Positions 1 to 8,268 of a DNA stretch of 64,000 bases are shown here, in pieces; position 1 is the first letter of the stretch; the number at the start of each line of letters is the position of its first letter. The stretch spans positions 558,001-622,000 of the forward strand of contig CAXXPU010000006.1 in NCBI GenBank assembly GCA_963666875.2, written 5' to 3'. This DNA comes from G963662655 sp963666875 (GTDB taxonomy: Bacteria > Cloacimonadota > Cloacimonadia > Cloacimonadales > JAIOQZ01). The notes beneath the pieces were generated by a model that saw only the letters and a program-made list of their open reading frames with translations, was not told the origin of the DNA and searched no databases. The position numbers were made by a program, and so were the translations under genes.

Positions 1-628
1 GCATGTTTTTTTCAACGGCAAGCGAATCAATACGATCTTTCTCCGAATACAGGTTCTGGATAATTGTGATGGCATCCAATAGAATCAAACGTGTACGAAT
101 GCTCTTGCACTGCGGTAAGAGCCTATTCAGTTCCTTGATATACCCAAGGTTAGTATTCGATAGATTCGCAATTCGATCATTGATCATGCTTGATTTGCCT
201 TGGCTTGGCACTATTGTTTCCCTGATATCCTTTTTGAATTCTCTAATCAGGAATACTTTGATGGCGGTTATTACTTCGTCAAAAAAAACTATAGGGTCTG
301 TTGTTCGTTTCCTGCCGACCTTTATCTTCTCATCTACATTGAAGTTACGGACAAATCCTGAGGGTTTGGTTTTGATCTTGAGTAAAAAATCTTTCGCCTC
401 GATTTCCCAGCTGCGCAGCAAGGAGATATATGCATCCCAGAAGAATCCATACTCATTGAAATCGAAAAAGATATTAATTTTATCCGATTGAAGCCCCTGC
501 ATACATTGAGCCAGTAGAAACGCTGAAGTATAGTGCTTATTGTGAAGCAAGGGGATGTTGATTGATTGGAGCTGTTGTAAGATGTAGGGACGATTCATGC
601 TTAGGAGCCAGTAAAAGGCTTTACTCAT
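1..628 (-). CDS. hypothetical protein, truncated by the window edge
   Basis: An uninterrupted minus-strand reading frame starts at an ATG at 628, seven bases after a GAGGGG ribosome binding site, and runs off the left edge with about 209 residues visible. It begins MSKAFYWLLSMNRPYI and has normal protein-like composition, mixing aromatic, charged and hydrophobic residues, with no evident signal peptide or membrane segment. It lies 43 bases downstream of another unknown gene and the integrase, on the same strand, so the three are probably co-transcribed cargo of one integrated element. An in-frame ATG at 640 is a less likely start. I do not recognise a family. Confidence 0.7.
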   Translation of the reverse strand, partial: MSKAFYWLLSMNRPYILQQLQSINIPLLHNKHYTSAFLLAQCMQGLQSDKINIFFDFNEYGFFWDAYISLLRSWEIEAKDFLLKIKTKPSGFVRNFNVDEKIKVGRKRTTDPIVFFDEVITAIKVFLIREFKKDIRETIVPSQGKSSMINDRIANLSNTNLGYIKELNRLLPQCKSIRTRLILLDAITIIQNLYSEKDRIDSLAVEKNM

Positions 629-671
629 TGTGCCCCTCATATCGTTTTTAGCATGGCAATATTTCACGGTT

Positions 672-1013
672 TCAACTCCATGCTTCTTTTCCCAGAACTT
701 GGAGCTTACTAAAAGATCCCAGGGAAACCCCTGGATGTCCCTTAATGTTGAAACGCCGTTTACACCGATTAAATTCAATCTCTCCAATGTTTTTGTATGC
801 CACGGCAAGCGCTTTGTGTCGATTCTCACATTTGGAGTCAATCGGGCTATAACGGATGCGATATAGTATAGGATTTTGCTGGGCTTCATTAAACAGCCTC
901 TGGTCAGCTTCGATCATTTCATCAGTTAGGATCGATTTCCCTTCCCGAAGAACTCCTTCGATCATAGATTTATATTGTTCAAAAATGTCCTCGGTGGTCA
1001 TCTCATTGCTCAT
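672..1013 (-). CDS. hypothetical protein, 113 aa, coupled to the integrase
   Basis: A small acidic-to-neutral soluble protein starting MSNEMTTEDIFEQYKSMIEG. Its ATG lies inside the last codons of the integrase gene, an 11-base overlap, which suggests translational coupling. There is no signal peptide, membrane segment or recognisable motif. The N-terminal half looks helical, and the C-terminal half has several Cys and Arg residues (SKCENRHKAL, FNRCKRRF) but no clear zinc-binding pattern. The position behind an integrase suggests an accessory gene of the same element, but the function is unknown. Confidence 0.6.
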   Translation of the reverse strand: MSNEMTTEDIFEQYKSMIEGVLREGKSILTDEMIEADQRLFNEAQQNPILYRIRYSPIDSKCENRHKALAVAYKNIGEIEFNRCKRRFNIKGHPGVSLGSFSKLQVLGKEAWS

Positions 1014-2148
1014 ATTTCCTCCAATACCGGCAGCTTATCGACCGCCTGTTCCAGTTTTTATCGACCGACTTGGCGTAAACCATCGTGGCGCGAATGTCTT
1101 TGTGGGCTAATAGCTTGCGGACTTCATTCACATCCAGTCCGTGGGGCAGGCATCTCGTGGCGAATGTGTGCCTGGCGCAATGAAAAGAGATATGCTTATC
1201 GATTCCCGCGGCCGTGACCCAGAGTCTAAGTTGCCGATTGACGTTCTGGTCTGTTGTCAGGCGGAAGGCGAGATCGTCTTTCGGTCTTTGATCTCTCACC
1301 TTCTCCAGGATCGTCAGTGCGCTTTGGCTCAAGGGTATCCTTACGTTTTCTTTCGTTTTGGTGATGTGCACCTTCAGGTATCGTCCTTCCAGATTGCTAT
1401 GCCGAACTTTTTTTATATCTGAGAGCCTCAAGCCCGTCATACATGAAAACAAGAATGCACTTCGCATCTCAATATATGGGGTTTGGCAAGCAACCAGCGT
1501 GTTCAGTTCTTCGTCCGTGAGAAATTCTCGATGGGTATCTTCCGACTTGATCGACACGAACTGTGCAGGATTCCGAGGGATCCGCTTTTCCTTTACGAGT
1601 CGGTTGAGCGCCGTCTTGATCTTGGACAAGTACATGCCAGCTGTATTGATGGCGATGTTTTTCAGGAGGTAATCGTAAAAGCCCTGGCAGAAGCTATCAT
1701 TAACGGAAGCGAGTTTCAGTTCGTCCTTCGAGAACTTCCTTAAATGATTGAGCGTATTTTGCCAGCAACGGTGATCGTCTGGATGTTGCCGCACGATCTC
1801 TTCAAAATAGGCGATGAAATCCATGTCGTCAATCAAGAGGTTCAGATCCAGATCGTACTTGTTCTCGATGATCTCCTGTTCTCGCTTGTCGCGGATGCTT
1901 CTCGCGATCTCCAACGTCGAACGGTCTTCTTGGAGTTTTGTGGAGGTGCCATATACCTTAAGATCGAGGTTTTCTTTACGGCGCTTGTATCCTTTTACAG
2001 TTATATCCAGAAAGAGGGTATAGTATCCATCACGTGTGTAATATCTGACCTTGACGTTTCTTTTGTTATTGACCTTCTGGAGGTCCCGTAATATTTTCGG
2101 GACTGTCTTCTTTTGCTCATTGACGCTCCATTGTGTGACGATATCCAC
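1003..2148 (-). CDS. tyrosine recombinase / phage-type integrase
   Basis: A site-specific recombinase of about 380 residues with the architecture common in Bacteroidetes-type integrases: an N-terminal arm-binding region (RYYTRDGYYTLFLDITVKG), a SAM-like core-binding domain, then the catalytic domain. The catalytic residues are visible: Arg in GLRLSD, Lys in ITKTKE, H-x-x-R in HCARHTFAT, His in LLAHKD and the Tyr nucleophile in MVYAKSVDK. The start is uncertain. There is no in-frame ATG, so a GTG at 2148 is chosen, with a TTG at 2175 as the alternative. An ATG in another frame (MSKRRQSRK) overlaps the N-terminus, so a start-region frameshift cannot be excluded. It probably mobilises the element to its left. 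Confidence 0.88.
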   Translation of the reverse strand: MDIVTQWSVNEQKKTVPKILRDLQKVNNKRNVKVRYYTRDGYYTLFLDITVKGYKRRKENLDLKVYGTSTKLQEDRSTLEIARSIRDKREQEIIENKYDLDLNLLIDDMDFIAYFEEIVRQHPDDHRCWQNTLNHLRKFSKDELKLASVNDSFCQGFYDYLLKNIAINTAGMYLSKIKTALNRLVKEKRIPRNPAQFVSIKSEDTHREFLTDEELNTLVACQTPYIEMRSAFLFSCMTGLRLSDIKKVRHSNLEGRYLKVHITKTKENVRIPLSQSALTILEKVRDQRPKDDLAFRLTTDQNVNRQLRLWVTAAGIDKHISFHCARHTFATRCLPHGLDVNEVRKLLAHKDIRATMVYAKSVDKNWNRRSISCRYWRKYEQ

Positions 2149-2233
2149 CAATACAGAACAAGACAAAATGAGCAAAAACTGCTTGGAAAATGGTTAATAT
2201 CGGTTATCATCGCTTATGATTCAGAGGTATGAA

Positions 2234-2776
2234 ATGGAAAAGAGAATCTTGCTGCATGCCTGTTGTGGCCCGTGCTTTGTGGCTCCCTACAGGGCACTGT
2301 CAAGTGAGCCGGAAGTTAAGGTTCACGGATTCTGGTTCAATCCGAATATCCACCCCTGGACGGAGAACCGCAGGAGGCTGGAGACGTTGCAAGCGTATAC
2401 CGAAAAGGAGGGCATTCCGTTGATCGTGAAGGACGAATACCTGCTGGAGGAGTTTCTGCGGCAGAGCGCTTTCCGCGAGAAGGATCGCTGCCGGAGCTGC
2501 TACTACGATCGGCTGAAGTACGCCGCCATCATCGCGAAGAAGGGCAACTTCGACTACTTCACCACCACGCTGCTCTACAGCAAGTTCCAGAAGCACGAAC
2601 AAATCCGCGAGATCGGCGAAGCGCTGGGCCGTGAGTACGGCGTCTCCTTTCTGTACCGGGATTTTCGCGAGTACTGGAAGGAAGGCATCGAGCTGTCAAA
2701 GGCGGAAGGGATGTACCGGCAGCAGTACTGCGGCTGCATTTACAGCGAGAAGGATCGCTACCTGAGAACGCAATGA
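2234..2776 (+). CDS. queH: epoxyqueuosine reductase QueH
   Basis: QueH is the non-cobalamin enzyme that reduces epoxyqueuosine to queuosine in tRNA anticodons, the last step of Q biosynthesis. The protein (about 180 aa, normal for the family) shows the family signatures: HACCGPC near the N-terminus, the NIHPWTENRRR region, a CRSCYYDRL motif, the TTLLYSKFQKHE segment and a C-terminal QQYCGCIYS. These cysteines ligate the iron and Fe-S centre in the family. The ATG at 2234 is preceded by AGAGG at a good distance, so it is preferred over the ATG at 2216. It overlaps the next gene by four bases (ATGA). Confidence 0.93.
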   Translation: MEKRILLHACCGPCFVAPYRALSSEPEVKVHGFWFNPNIHPWTENRRRLETLQAYTEKEGIPLIVKDEYLLEEFLRQSAFREKDRCRSCYYDRLKYAAIIAKKGNFDYFTTTLLYSKFQKHEQIREIGEALGREYGVSFLYRDFREYWKEGIELSKAEGMYRQQYCGCIYSEKDRYLRTQ

Positions 2777-3474
2777 AGGAAACCGAGCTCTTCGATCCGC
2801 TGAAAGGCTGGCTGGAAGCCAACGGCTACACCGTGCGCGGCGAGGTGCGCGGCTGCGATCTGGTGGCGGTGAAGGATGACGAGGTAATCGCCATCGAACT
2901 GAAGCTGCGTTTGAATCTGGAACTCGTGATCCAGGCGGCAAAGCGTCAACGGATGTCTGAGGCGGTATATGTCGCGGTACCGGCAGAGCAGCGCAAGAAC
3001 CGCAATTTCCGTGGTATCCGGCACCTGCTTCGGCGGTTGGAGTTGGGTCTGATCTTCGTGCATTTCAATCTGGACGAACCGCAGGTCGAGATCGTTTTCC
3101 ACCCGATAGCGTTACAGCGCAGGAAGATCAAACGCGATCGCGCGCTGGTGATACGCGAGGTGGTCGGTCGCGAGCGCAATTACAATACGGGCGGATCGGT
3201 GCGCAAGGAGATCGTCACGGCGTACCGTCAGGAGGCGATCCACATCGCGTGCTGTCTGGGAAAATTTGGCGATCTGAGCACGCGGGAACTGCGCGAGATG
3301 GGCACCGGCGATCGTACCACGGCGATTCTGAGCAGCAACTTCTACGGCTGGTTCGCTCGGGTGCGTCGCGGCGTTTATTGCTTGACGGTAAGAGGTAGAG
3401 ATGACCTTGTGCGTTACGCGCATGTGGCCCGTAATTTCTACAAGACATTTGATTCAATAAATAGGGGGAAATAG
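2773..3474 (+). CDS. DUF2161 family protein with PD-(D/E)XK nuclease-like fold
   Basis: A protein of 233 aa opening with KETELFDPLKGWLEANGYTV, then GCDLVAVKDDEVIAIELKLR. The D...(I)ELK arrangement is the PD-(D/E)XK nuclease core that defines DUF2161. A basic linker follows (RRKIKRDRAL), and a C-terminal region (LSTRELREMGTG) looks like a winged-helix or DNA-reading domain. It is translationally coupled to queH by ATGA overlap. The family is predicted to be a phosphodiesterase, but no reaction is known to me. Its place beside an integrase and a HEPN-like gene fits a nucleic-acid-processing or defence role, which is inference. Confidence 0.8.
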   Translation: MKETELFDPLKGWLEANGYTVRGEVRGCDLVAVKDDEVIAIELKLRLNLELVIQAAKRQRMSEAVYVAVPAEQRKNRNFRGIRHLLRRLELGLIFVHFNLDEPQVEIVFHPIALQRRKIKRDRALVIREVVGRERNYNTGGSVRKEIVTAYRQEAIHIACCLGKFGDLSTRELREMGTGDRTTAILSSNFYGWFARVRRGVYCLTVRGRDDLVRYAHVARNFYKTFDSINRGK

Positions 3475-3477
3475 GTT

Positions 3478-4161
3478 ATGACGAGAAGAAAACAAGTCAC
3501 TGTGAAAGTCTTTGTTCTCTCTGTTCTTATTATCATGTTCATCGTAACAAGGCATATACCGATATCAGGGGCGATATTGAATCAAGTCGACAAATTTGAC
3601 CTACCATTTATTTTCATTCTGGTATTTTTCTGCTTTGTGCCTGATTTATTGCCGCTATTCTCCCGTGATTATATAAAGCGATTCAAGCTCGGGTACGTAG
3701 AGTTTGAGCTAACAGATAAAGCTGAAATAGCAACGCAGCAGGTTGAAAAAGCAGTTGAACATGAAATTATAGGAAGACAAACCATTTTGAGGGATCATAA
3801 TGAAGACAATGACAGAATAGGTGAAATTAATGGGGTGTTTAAACAAAGCCCTATCGCTGCAGTCCAATTGATTTCTTCAGAGATTGAGCGAAATATCGGG
3901 ATAATAGCAGAGAAAGAGAATGTAACGGCATATCCGCTAAGGAGTTCTGTGCGTCAACTTGTTGAGAAGAGGATTTTCCCACAGGAATTCGAAATGGCAT
4001 TTAATGATTTCTATGCTGTGAGGAATCAAATAGTGCATGGCAGGTATCGCTCTAGTAACAGCAGAAGTGTGTTGAGAGCATTTGATATTGGATATAGAAT
4101 ATTGAAGGTCATATATGTGCTCGCTGATATGCGGCACGAGAAGAGCAATGAGAAAACTTAA
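3478..4161 (+). CDS. membrane-anchored protein with HEPN-like C-terminal motif
   Basis: A protein of 227 aa. Residues about 8-25 and 42-62 form two membrane helices (VFVLSVLIIMFIV; LPFIFILVFFCFVPDLLPLF), followed by a soluble helical domain. Near the C-terminus is FYAVRNQIVHGR, an R-x4-H arrangement as in HEPN-domain RNases and their relatives. The gene is clearly more A+T-rich than its neighbours, a sign of horizontal acquisition. It starts four bases after the DUF2161 stop and overlaps the next gene by 14 bases. HEPN proteins are common in toxin-antitoxin and phage-defence loci. The assignment rests on the single motif and helical appearance, so it is tentative. Confidence 0.55.
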   Translation: MTRRKQVTVKVFVLSVLIIMFIVTRHIPISGAILNQVDKFDLPFIFILVFFCFVPDLLPLFSRDYIKRFKLGYVEFELTDKAEIATQQVEKAVEHEIIGRQTILRDHNEDNDRIGEINGVFKQSPIAAVQLISSEIERNIGIIAEKENVTAYPLRSSVRQLVEKRIFPQEFEMAFNDFYAVRNQIVHGRYRSSNSRSVLRAFDIGYRILKVIYVLADMRHEKSNEKT

Positions 4162-4861
4162 TCAGGCGCTCGAGATCGTACGAAGGGATCCGATCTGGAA
4201 CACGAATATTCTGAATTTCATGGAGGACAACCCGGTCGGATTCGTCGATATCGAGGGAGAATCGGTGGTTGTCGTGGGCGATGATCCTCAGCCGAGGGGC
4301 TTCGTGTCGAGCAGAAACGCGGAAGAGGTGAAGAGGCTTATGGAGCGGTTTCCGAATATGGTCACGCGGTTTTCTGCGCTGGAGGAGTGGATTCTGCCGC
4401 TGGTTGCACGGGGCAGGCAGCTCCCGCACTATGTCCCAGCCGACCAGTTCATCCTGCCGGACAGCGTGCATTTCGATCCGCCAAAGGAAAACGTCGAGCC
4501 ATTGATACCGCAAGATGTCGAGACGGTTATTCGACACATGACGTTCAGCGCCGATCACTTACGTGCGATCATCGAAGACCGTATCGCACACGGCGTCACG
4601 GCCGGCATTCGCAGAGGTGGAAAGCTCATCGCCTGGAGCATGACGCACAAGGACGGTGCGCTCGGTTTCCTGGGCGTCCTGCCTGATTATCGACGGCAGG
4701 GTCTGGCGCGGGAATTGTCCGTCTATCTGATCGGGAAGGTGCGCGAGATGGGTCGGATTCCCATGGTGCAGGTGCAGCCCAAAAGCGTCGAGTCGAGGGA
4801 ACTCGGCAAGAAAATGGGCTTTGTCTATCAGAAGTCGCTGGTCTGGATCGATTTGAAATAA
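4148..4861 (+). CDS. GNAT-family N-acetyltransferase (FR47-like)
   Basis: About 237 aa. The C-terminal half carries the GNAT acetyl-CoA site: a beta-strand GALGFLGVLPDYRRQGLA, where RRQGLA matches the (Q/R)-x-x-G-x-(G/A) pyrophosphate-binding loop, then an amphipathic helix and KKMGFVYQKSLVWI. The N-terminal half is typical of FR47-like members. The substrate is unknown. The ATG at 4148 inside the end of the upstream gene is used. Codon use is closer to the chromosome than in the preceding A+T-rich gene. Confidence 0.82.
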   Translation: MRKLNQALEIVRRDPIWNTNILNFMEDNPVGFVDIEGESVVVVGDDPQPRGFVSSRNAEEVKRLMERFPNMVTRFSALEEWILPLVARGRQLPHYVPADQFILPDSVHFDPPKENVEPLIPQDVETVIRHMTFSADHLRAIIEDRIAHGVTAGIRRGGKLIAWSMTHKDGALGFLGVLPDYRRQGLARELSVYLIGKVREMGRIPMVQVQPKSVESRELGKKMGFVYQKSLVWIDLK

Positions 4862-5009
4862 CAGGAAATTACTACTCACCGCCGTAGGTTGGCATTATAT
4901 TATCGTTGTCACGCGTAAACCGTTAGGGGGATTGTGTGTAATACAATTTCCGCTTTGATATAACATAAATCAGATAATCAACGGATGCGGAAATTGTTCT
5001 CAGAGAGGA

Positions 5010-5057
5010 TTTTCCGAATGAAGTGCCAAGCGTATTTATGGCATTTCATTCGGAAAA
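5010..5057 (+). promoter_or_regulatory. long inverted repeat in the leader of the TPR kinase gene
   Basis: Two 19-base arms at 5010-5028 and 5039-5057 are complementary except for one position that forms a G-U pair, separated by ten bases. The hairpin ends 18 bases before the GGAGG of the kinase gene and has no following T-run, so it looks more like an operator or mRNA leader structure than a terminator. The rest of 4862-5086 is A+T-rich and holds no gene. Confidence 0.6.
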
Positions 5058-5086
5058 CCGTATAAAAATCGAGTGGAGGATTGTTC

Positions 5087-7345
5087 GTGACGCGATTCAT
5101 TGTATTGTTTCTGGCTTTTCTTATCATGATCGTTCCTGTTTATTCTCAAACCCGTGCCGACAGCTTGCGCGCGCGGATGGATGAGATGGAGAAGCGTGGC
5201 GAGACGGGCCACGACTACCACACGGTGATCAACGACCTTGCGAAGGAGCTTCTCTATTCAGCGCCTGACGAGTGCATTGCGCTGGGCAAGAAGGCCCTGA
5301 AACGTTCCCGCGAACAGGGCGACCGCGAGAGTGAAGGCATGGCGCTGATGTTGATCGGCAACGCGCATGTGATGATGGGCAATTTCGAGCTCGCGCGCGA
5401 TAATTATCTCCTGGAAAGTCACAAGATCGGCCTTGAGATCGGATCAAAGAAGATTCTTTCCGGTTCGCTGAATTCGCTGGCGTCGGTGGCGATGAGCATC
5501 GGCAATTATGACGAAGCGCTCGAAACCTATCTCCAGTCGATCGAGATCGTGAAAGAACAGGGTGACAGCGTACGGGTCGCCACGATCCAGTTCAATGTCG
5601 CGGGACTCCTGATGAACCGCGGACAGTACGAGACGGCGCTCGGGTATTTCCTCAATTCCATTCGCGTGTTCGAGAACACCGGTCAGACGGAGCTGGTCAA
5701 GCGCGGCATGAACAACGTCGCGGTGCTGTACCACGCCTGGGGTAATACAGACAAGGCGCTCGAATACTACGAAAAGGCGTCGGCGATGTACCGCGAGGCG
5801 GGTGATTCGCTCGGGGTGGCGATTCCGCTCAACAACATCGGCGAGATATACAAGGATCGCGGCGAGTACAGGAAAGCGATTCATTACTACGCCGAATCGC
5901 TGCGACTGGGGATCGTCGCGCAGAATCTTCAATTCATGGGTGTCGCGAACATCGGACTGGGCGAGGCCTGGCTGCGGCTGGGTGAGTATCGGAAGTCGCA
6001 GAAATATCTGGATGAGGCGCTACGCATTTTTAAACAGATAGCATTTTTGGAGGGCGAGGCTCGCGTCTATCAGTTCATGAGCGAGATTGCGCTTCATTAC
6101 GGAAACCACGGCGAAGCGATCCGGTATGCGAACAAGAGCCTCGATCTGGCGAATGAAGCCGGTATCAAGGACCTCGTGGAGCTGGATTACCGTCTGCTCG
6201 CGGATATCCATGACGACAAGAAAGATTATCGAAACGCGTTGTCGTGGTTCAAGAAGGCTTCCACGCTGCGCGATTCGCTCTTCAACGAAGAGAAATCGAA
6301 GAAGATCGCCGAGATGAATGTCAAATACGAGACGGAGAAGAAGGAAAAGGAAAACCTGTTGCTTCGTAAGAATAATGAAATCAAGGAACTGGAGCTTCAG
6401 CGAAGACGCACCCAGCAGACCTATACCTATGCGATCGCGCTGCTGATCCTGATTCTGGCATTCGTTCTTTACCGCAGATATCGCGCGAAGCAGAGAATCA
6501 ATGAAATGTTGCGCGAGAAGAACGAGCATATCTCGCAGCAGCGGGATCAACTATCCAAAGCACTCACCGAATTGAAGGAGACGCAGAAGCAGTTGATCGA
6601 GGCGGAGAAGATGGCATCCCTCGGAAGCCTGGTCACCGGCGTGGCGCACGAGATCAATACACCGGTCGGGATCGGGATCACCGCTGCTTCGGCGCTGAAG
6701 GACAAGACGGTGGCGCTGGCGAGGAATTATCAGGACAACACCATGAAGCGCACCGAACTCGAAGGTTATCTCAAGACGGCCTACGAGAGCATGAGCCTGA
6801 TCCTGAAGAACTTGCAGCGTACCGGCGATCTGGTGCAGAGCTTCAAGCAGGTGTCCATCGATCAATCCACCGAGCAGGAACGCTCGTTCCTGTTGAAAGC
6901 CTATCTCGAGGACATCCTGTTCAGCGTGGGTCCGCGCATGAAGGAGAAGAACATCGAGGTGAAGATCGATGCGCCGGACGACCTGGAGATATGCAGTTAT
7001 CCGGGCGCATTCGCCAGTATCCTCACGAACCTGCTGGTCAATTCCGCCGTCCACGGTTTCAAGGATCGTGCGAATGGGAAGATCGCTATCGAAGCGCGGC
7101 AGGATGGGAAAAAACTGAAGATCGAATACCGCGATAACGGCAACGGCATTCCGGAAGATATTCTGCCAAAAGTCTTCGATCCGTTCTTTACGACCAACAA
7201 GCAGCTCGGCTCGGGACTGGGACTGCACATCGTCTATAACCAGATCGTACAGAAGCTGCATGGCGAAATATCCTGTGAAAGCAAACCCGGAGAGGGCGTG
7301 TGCTTCACGATAACGATACCGCTCAACATGGAGATTAGCAAATGA
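5087..7345 (+). CDS. TPR-repeat sensor histidine kinase
   Basis: A sensor kinase of about 752 aa. A signal peptide (FIVLFLAFLIMIVPVYSQ) leads into about eight tetratricopeptide repeats (for example NYDEALETYLQSIEIVKEQG and GEYRKAIHYYAESLRLG) that should lie in the periplasm. Then come a coiled coil, one membrane helix (TYAIALLILILAFVLYRRY), a second coiled coil, and a kinase core with H-box GVAHEINTPVG, N-box NLLVNSAVHG, G1 DNGNGIP and G2 GSGLGLHIV. A GTG at 5087 is chosen because GGAGG lies seven bases upstream; the TTG at 5081 abuts it. It overlaps the response regulator gene by ATGA, so the two form a two-component pair. The signal is unknown. Confidence 0.9.
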   Translation: MTRFIVLFLAFLIMIVPVYSQTRADSLRARMDEMEKRGETGHDYHTVINDLAKELLYSAPDECIALGKKALKRSREQGDRESEGMALMLIGNAHVMMGNFELARDNYLLESHKIGLEIGSKKILSGSLNSLASVAMSIGNYDEALETYLQSIEIVKEQGDSVRVATIQFNVAGLLMNRGQYETALGYFLNSIRVFENTGQTELVKRGMNNVAVLYHAWGNTDKALEYYEKASAMYREAGDSLGVAIPLNNIGEIYKDRGEYRKAIHYYAESLRLGIVAQNLQFMGVANIGLGEAWLRLGEYRKSQKYLDEALRIFKQIAFLEGEARVYQFMSEIALHYGNHGEAIRYANKSLDLANEAGIKDLVELDYRLLADIHDDKKDYRNALSWFKKASTLRDSLFNEEKSKKIAEMNVKYETEKKEKENLLLRKNNEIKELELQRRRTQQTYTYAIALLILILAFVLYRRYRAKQRINEMLREKNEHISQQRDQLSKALTELKETQKQLIEAEKMASLGSLVTGVAHEINTPVGIGITAASALKDKTVALARNYQDNTMKRTELEGYLKTAYESMSLILKNLQRTGDLVQSFKQVSIDQSTEQERSFLLKAYLEDILFSVGPRMKEKNIEVKIDAPDDLEICSYPGAFASILTNLLVNSAVHGFKDRANGKIAIEARQDGKKLKIEYRDNGNGIPEDILPKVFDPFFTTNKQLGSGLGLHIVYNQIVQKLHGEISCESKPGEGVCFTITIPLNMEISK

Positions 7346-8268
7346 ATTTCAACGGTGATGATAGACAGGGAAAGGATGAGGCCGACCTCTTCCGATTCGA
7401 TGAGTCCAAGGGTGATGCGCTGACGTTCGCGGAGGAGAAGCCGCAGGAAGAGAGCCTTTCGAGCGCCTATATCGGCAATGTGTGGAAGGTACTGGTGGTC
7501 GATGACGAAAGCGACGTCCACACCGTGACCAAGCTGGCGCTGGATGGGTTCGAGCTGCAAAAGCGCAACATCGAGTTCCTCGACGCCTATTCGGCGGAGG
7601 AAGCGAAGGTGGTCATGCGCGACCACCCCGACATCGCGATCGTGCTGCTGGACGTGGTGATGGAATCGAGTCAGGCGGGTCTGGATCTGGTGCGGTACAT
7701 ACGCGACGACTTGGGCAACACGTTCACCCGTATCATCCTGCGAACCGGCCAGCCCGGTGAAGCGCCGGAAAAAGACGTCGTCAAGACTTATCAGATCAAC
7801 GACTACAAGACCAAGACGGAACTGACCTCCGATAAACTCTACACCGCGGTGTTGGCCAGCCTTCGCACCTACGAGGCCATGGTGACGATCTACGCCTACC
7901 GCATGAACCTCGAGCGCAAGGTGAAAGAGCGTACGATGGAGCTGGAGAAATCGCTCAAGGAGCTTCAGGACGCGCAGCACGAGATCATCGATCTGGAGCG
8001 GAAGAACACCGCGCTGGCCATGGCGGTGACCACCAGCCACGAGATCAACCAGCCCTTGATGGTGATCAAGGGATCGATGGACCTGATCAATATGTCGCCG
8101 GATATCCAGTCTTTTTCGCAGCAGCAGCGCAACCACCTCGGCAAGATTGAGGATTCGGTGACGAAGATCAGCCAGATCATGAAGAAATTCCATCAGATGG
8201 ATTCGATCAAGTTCAGCGAATATACAGAAGACACGCAGATGGTGTCGTTTGACGAAAAGAATGATTAA
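7342..8268 (+). CDS. response regulator with a DHp (HisKA-like) domain but no ATPase domain
   Basis: A protein of 308 aa. A REC domain (about residues 50-175) has the acidic pair in VLVVDDESD, the phospho-acceptor Asp in IVLLDVVMES and RTGQPGEAPEKDVV. This type of REC is usually found ahead of DUF3369 with HD-GYP or kinase outputs. A coiled coil (LERKVKERTMELEKSLKEL) leads into an H-box, TTSHEINQPLMVIKGSMDL. The protein ends about 60 residues later, with no N, G1 or G2 boxes. It could be a phosphotransfer intermediate for the upstream kinase or a dimerisation-only output. It stops exactly where the convergent gene stops. Confidence 0.85.
   Translation: MNFNGDDRQGKDEADLFRFDESKGDALTFAEEKPQEESLSSAYIGNVWKVLVVDDESDVHTVTKLALDGFELQKRNIEFLDAYSAEEAKVVMRDHPDIAIVLLDVVMESSQAGLDLVRYIRDDLGNTFTRIILRTGQPGEAPEKDVVKTYQINDYKTKTELTSDKLYTAVLASLRTYEAMVTIYAYRMNLERKVKERTMELEKSLKELQDAQHEIIDLERKNTALAMAVTTSHEINQPLMVIKGSMDLINMSPDIQSFSQQQRNHLGKIEDSVTKISQIMKKFHQMDSIKFSEYTEDTQMVSFDEKND

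Noticed and set aside
3..491. Plus-strand open frame of 162 codons at the left edge
   Set aside because: The minus strand here carries a better gene (start with a good ribosome binding site and natural composition); the plus frame is its shadow.
2001..2118. Alternative integrase N-terminus in another frame (MSKRRQSRKYY...)
   Set aside because: The arm-binding region matches the frame of the main gene from RYYTRDGYY onward; a frameshift is possible but not needed.
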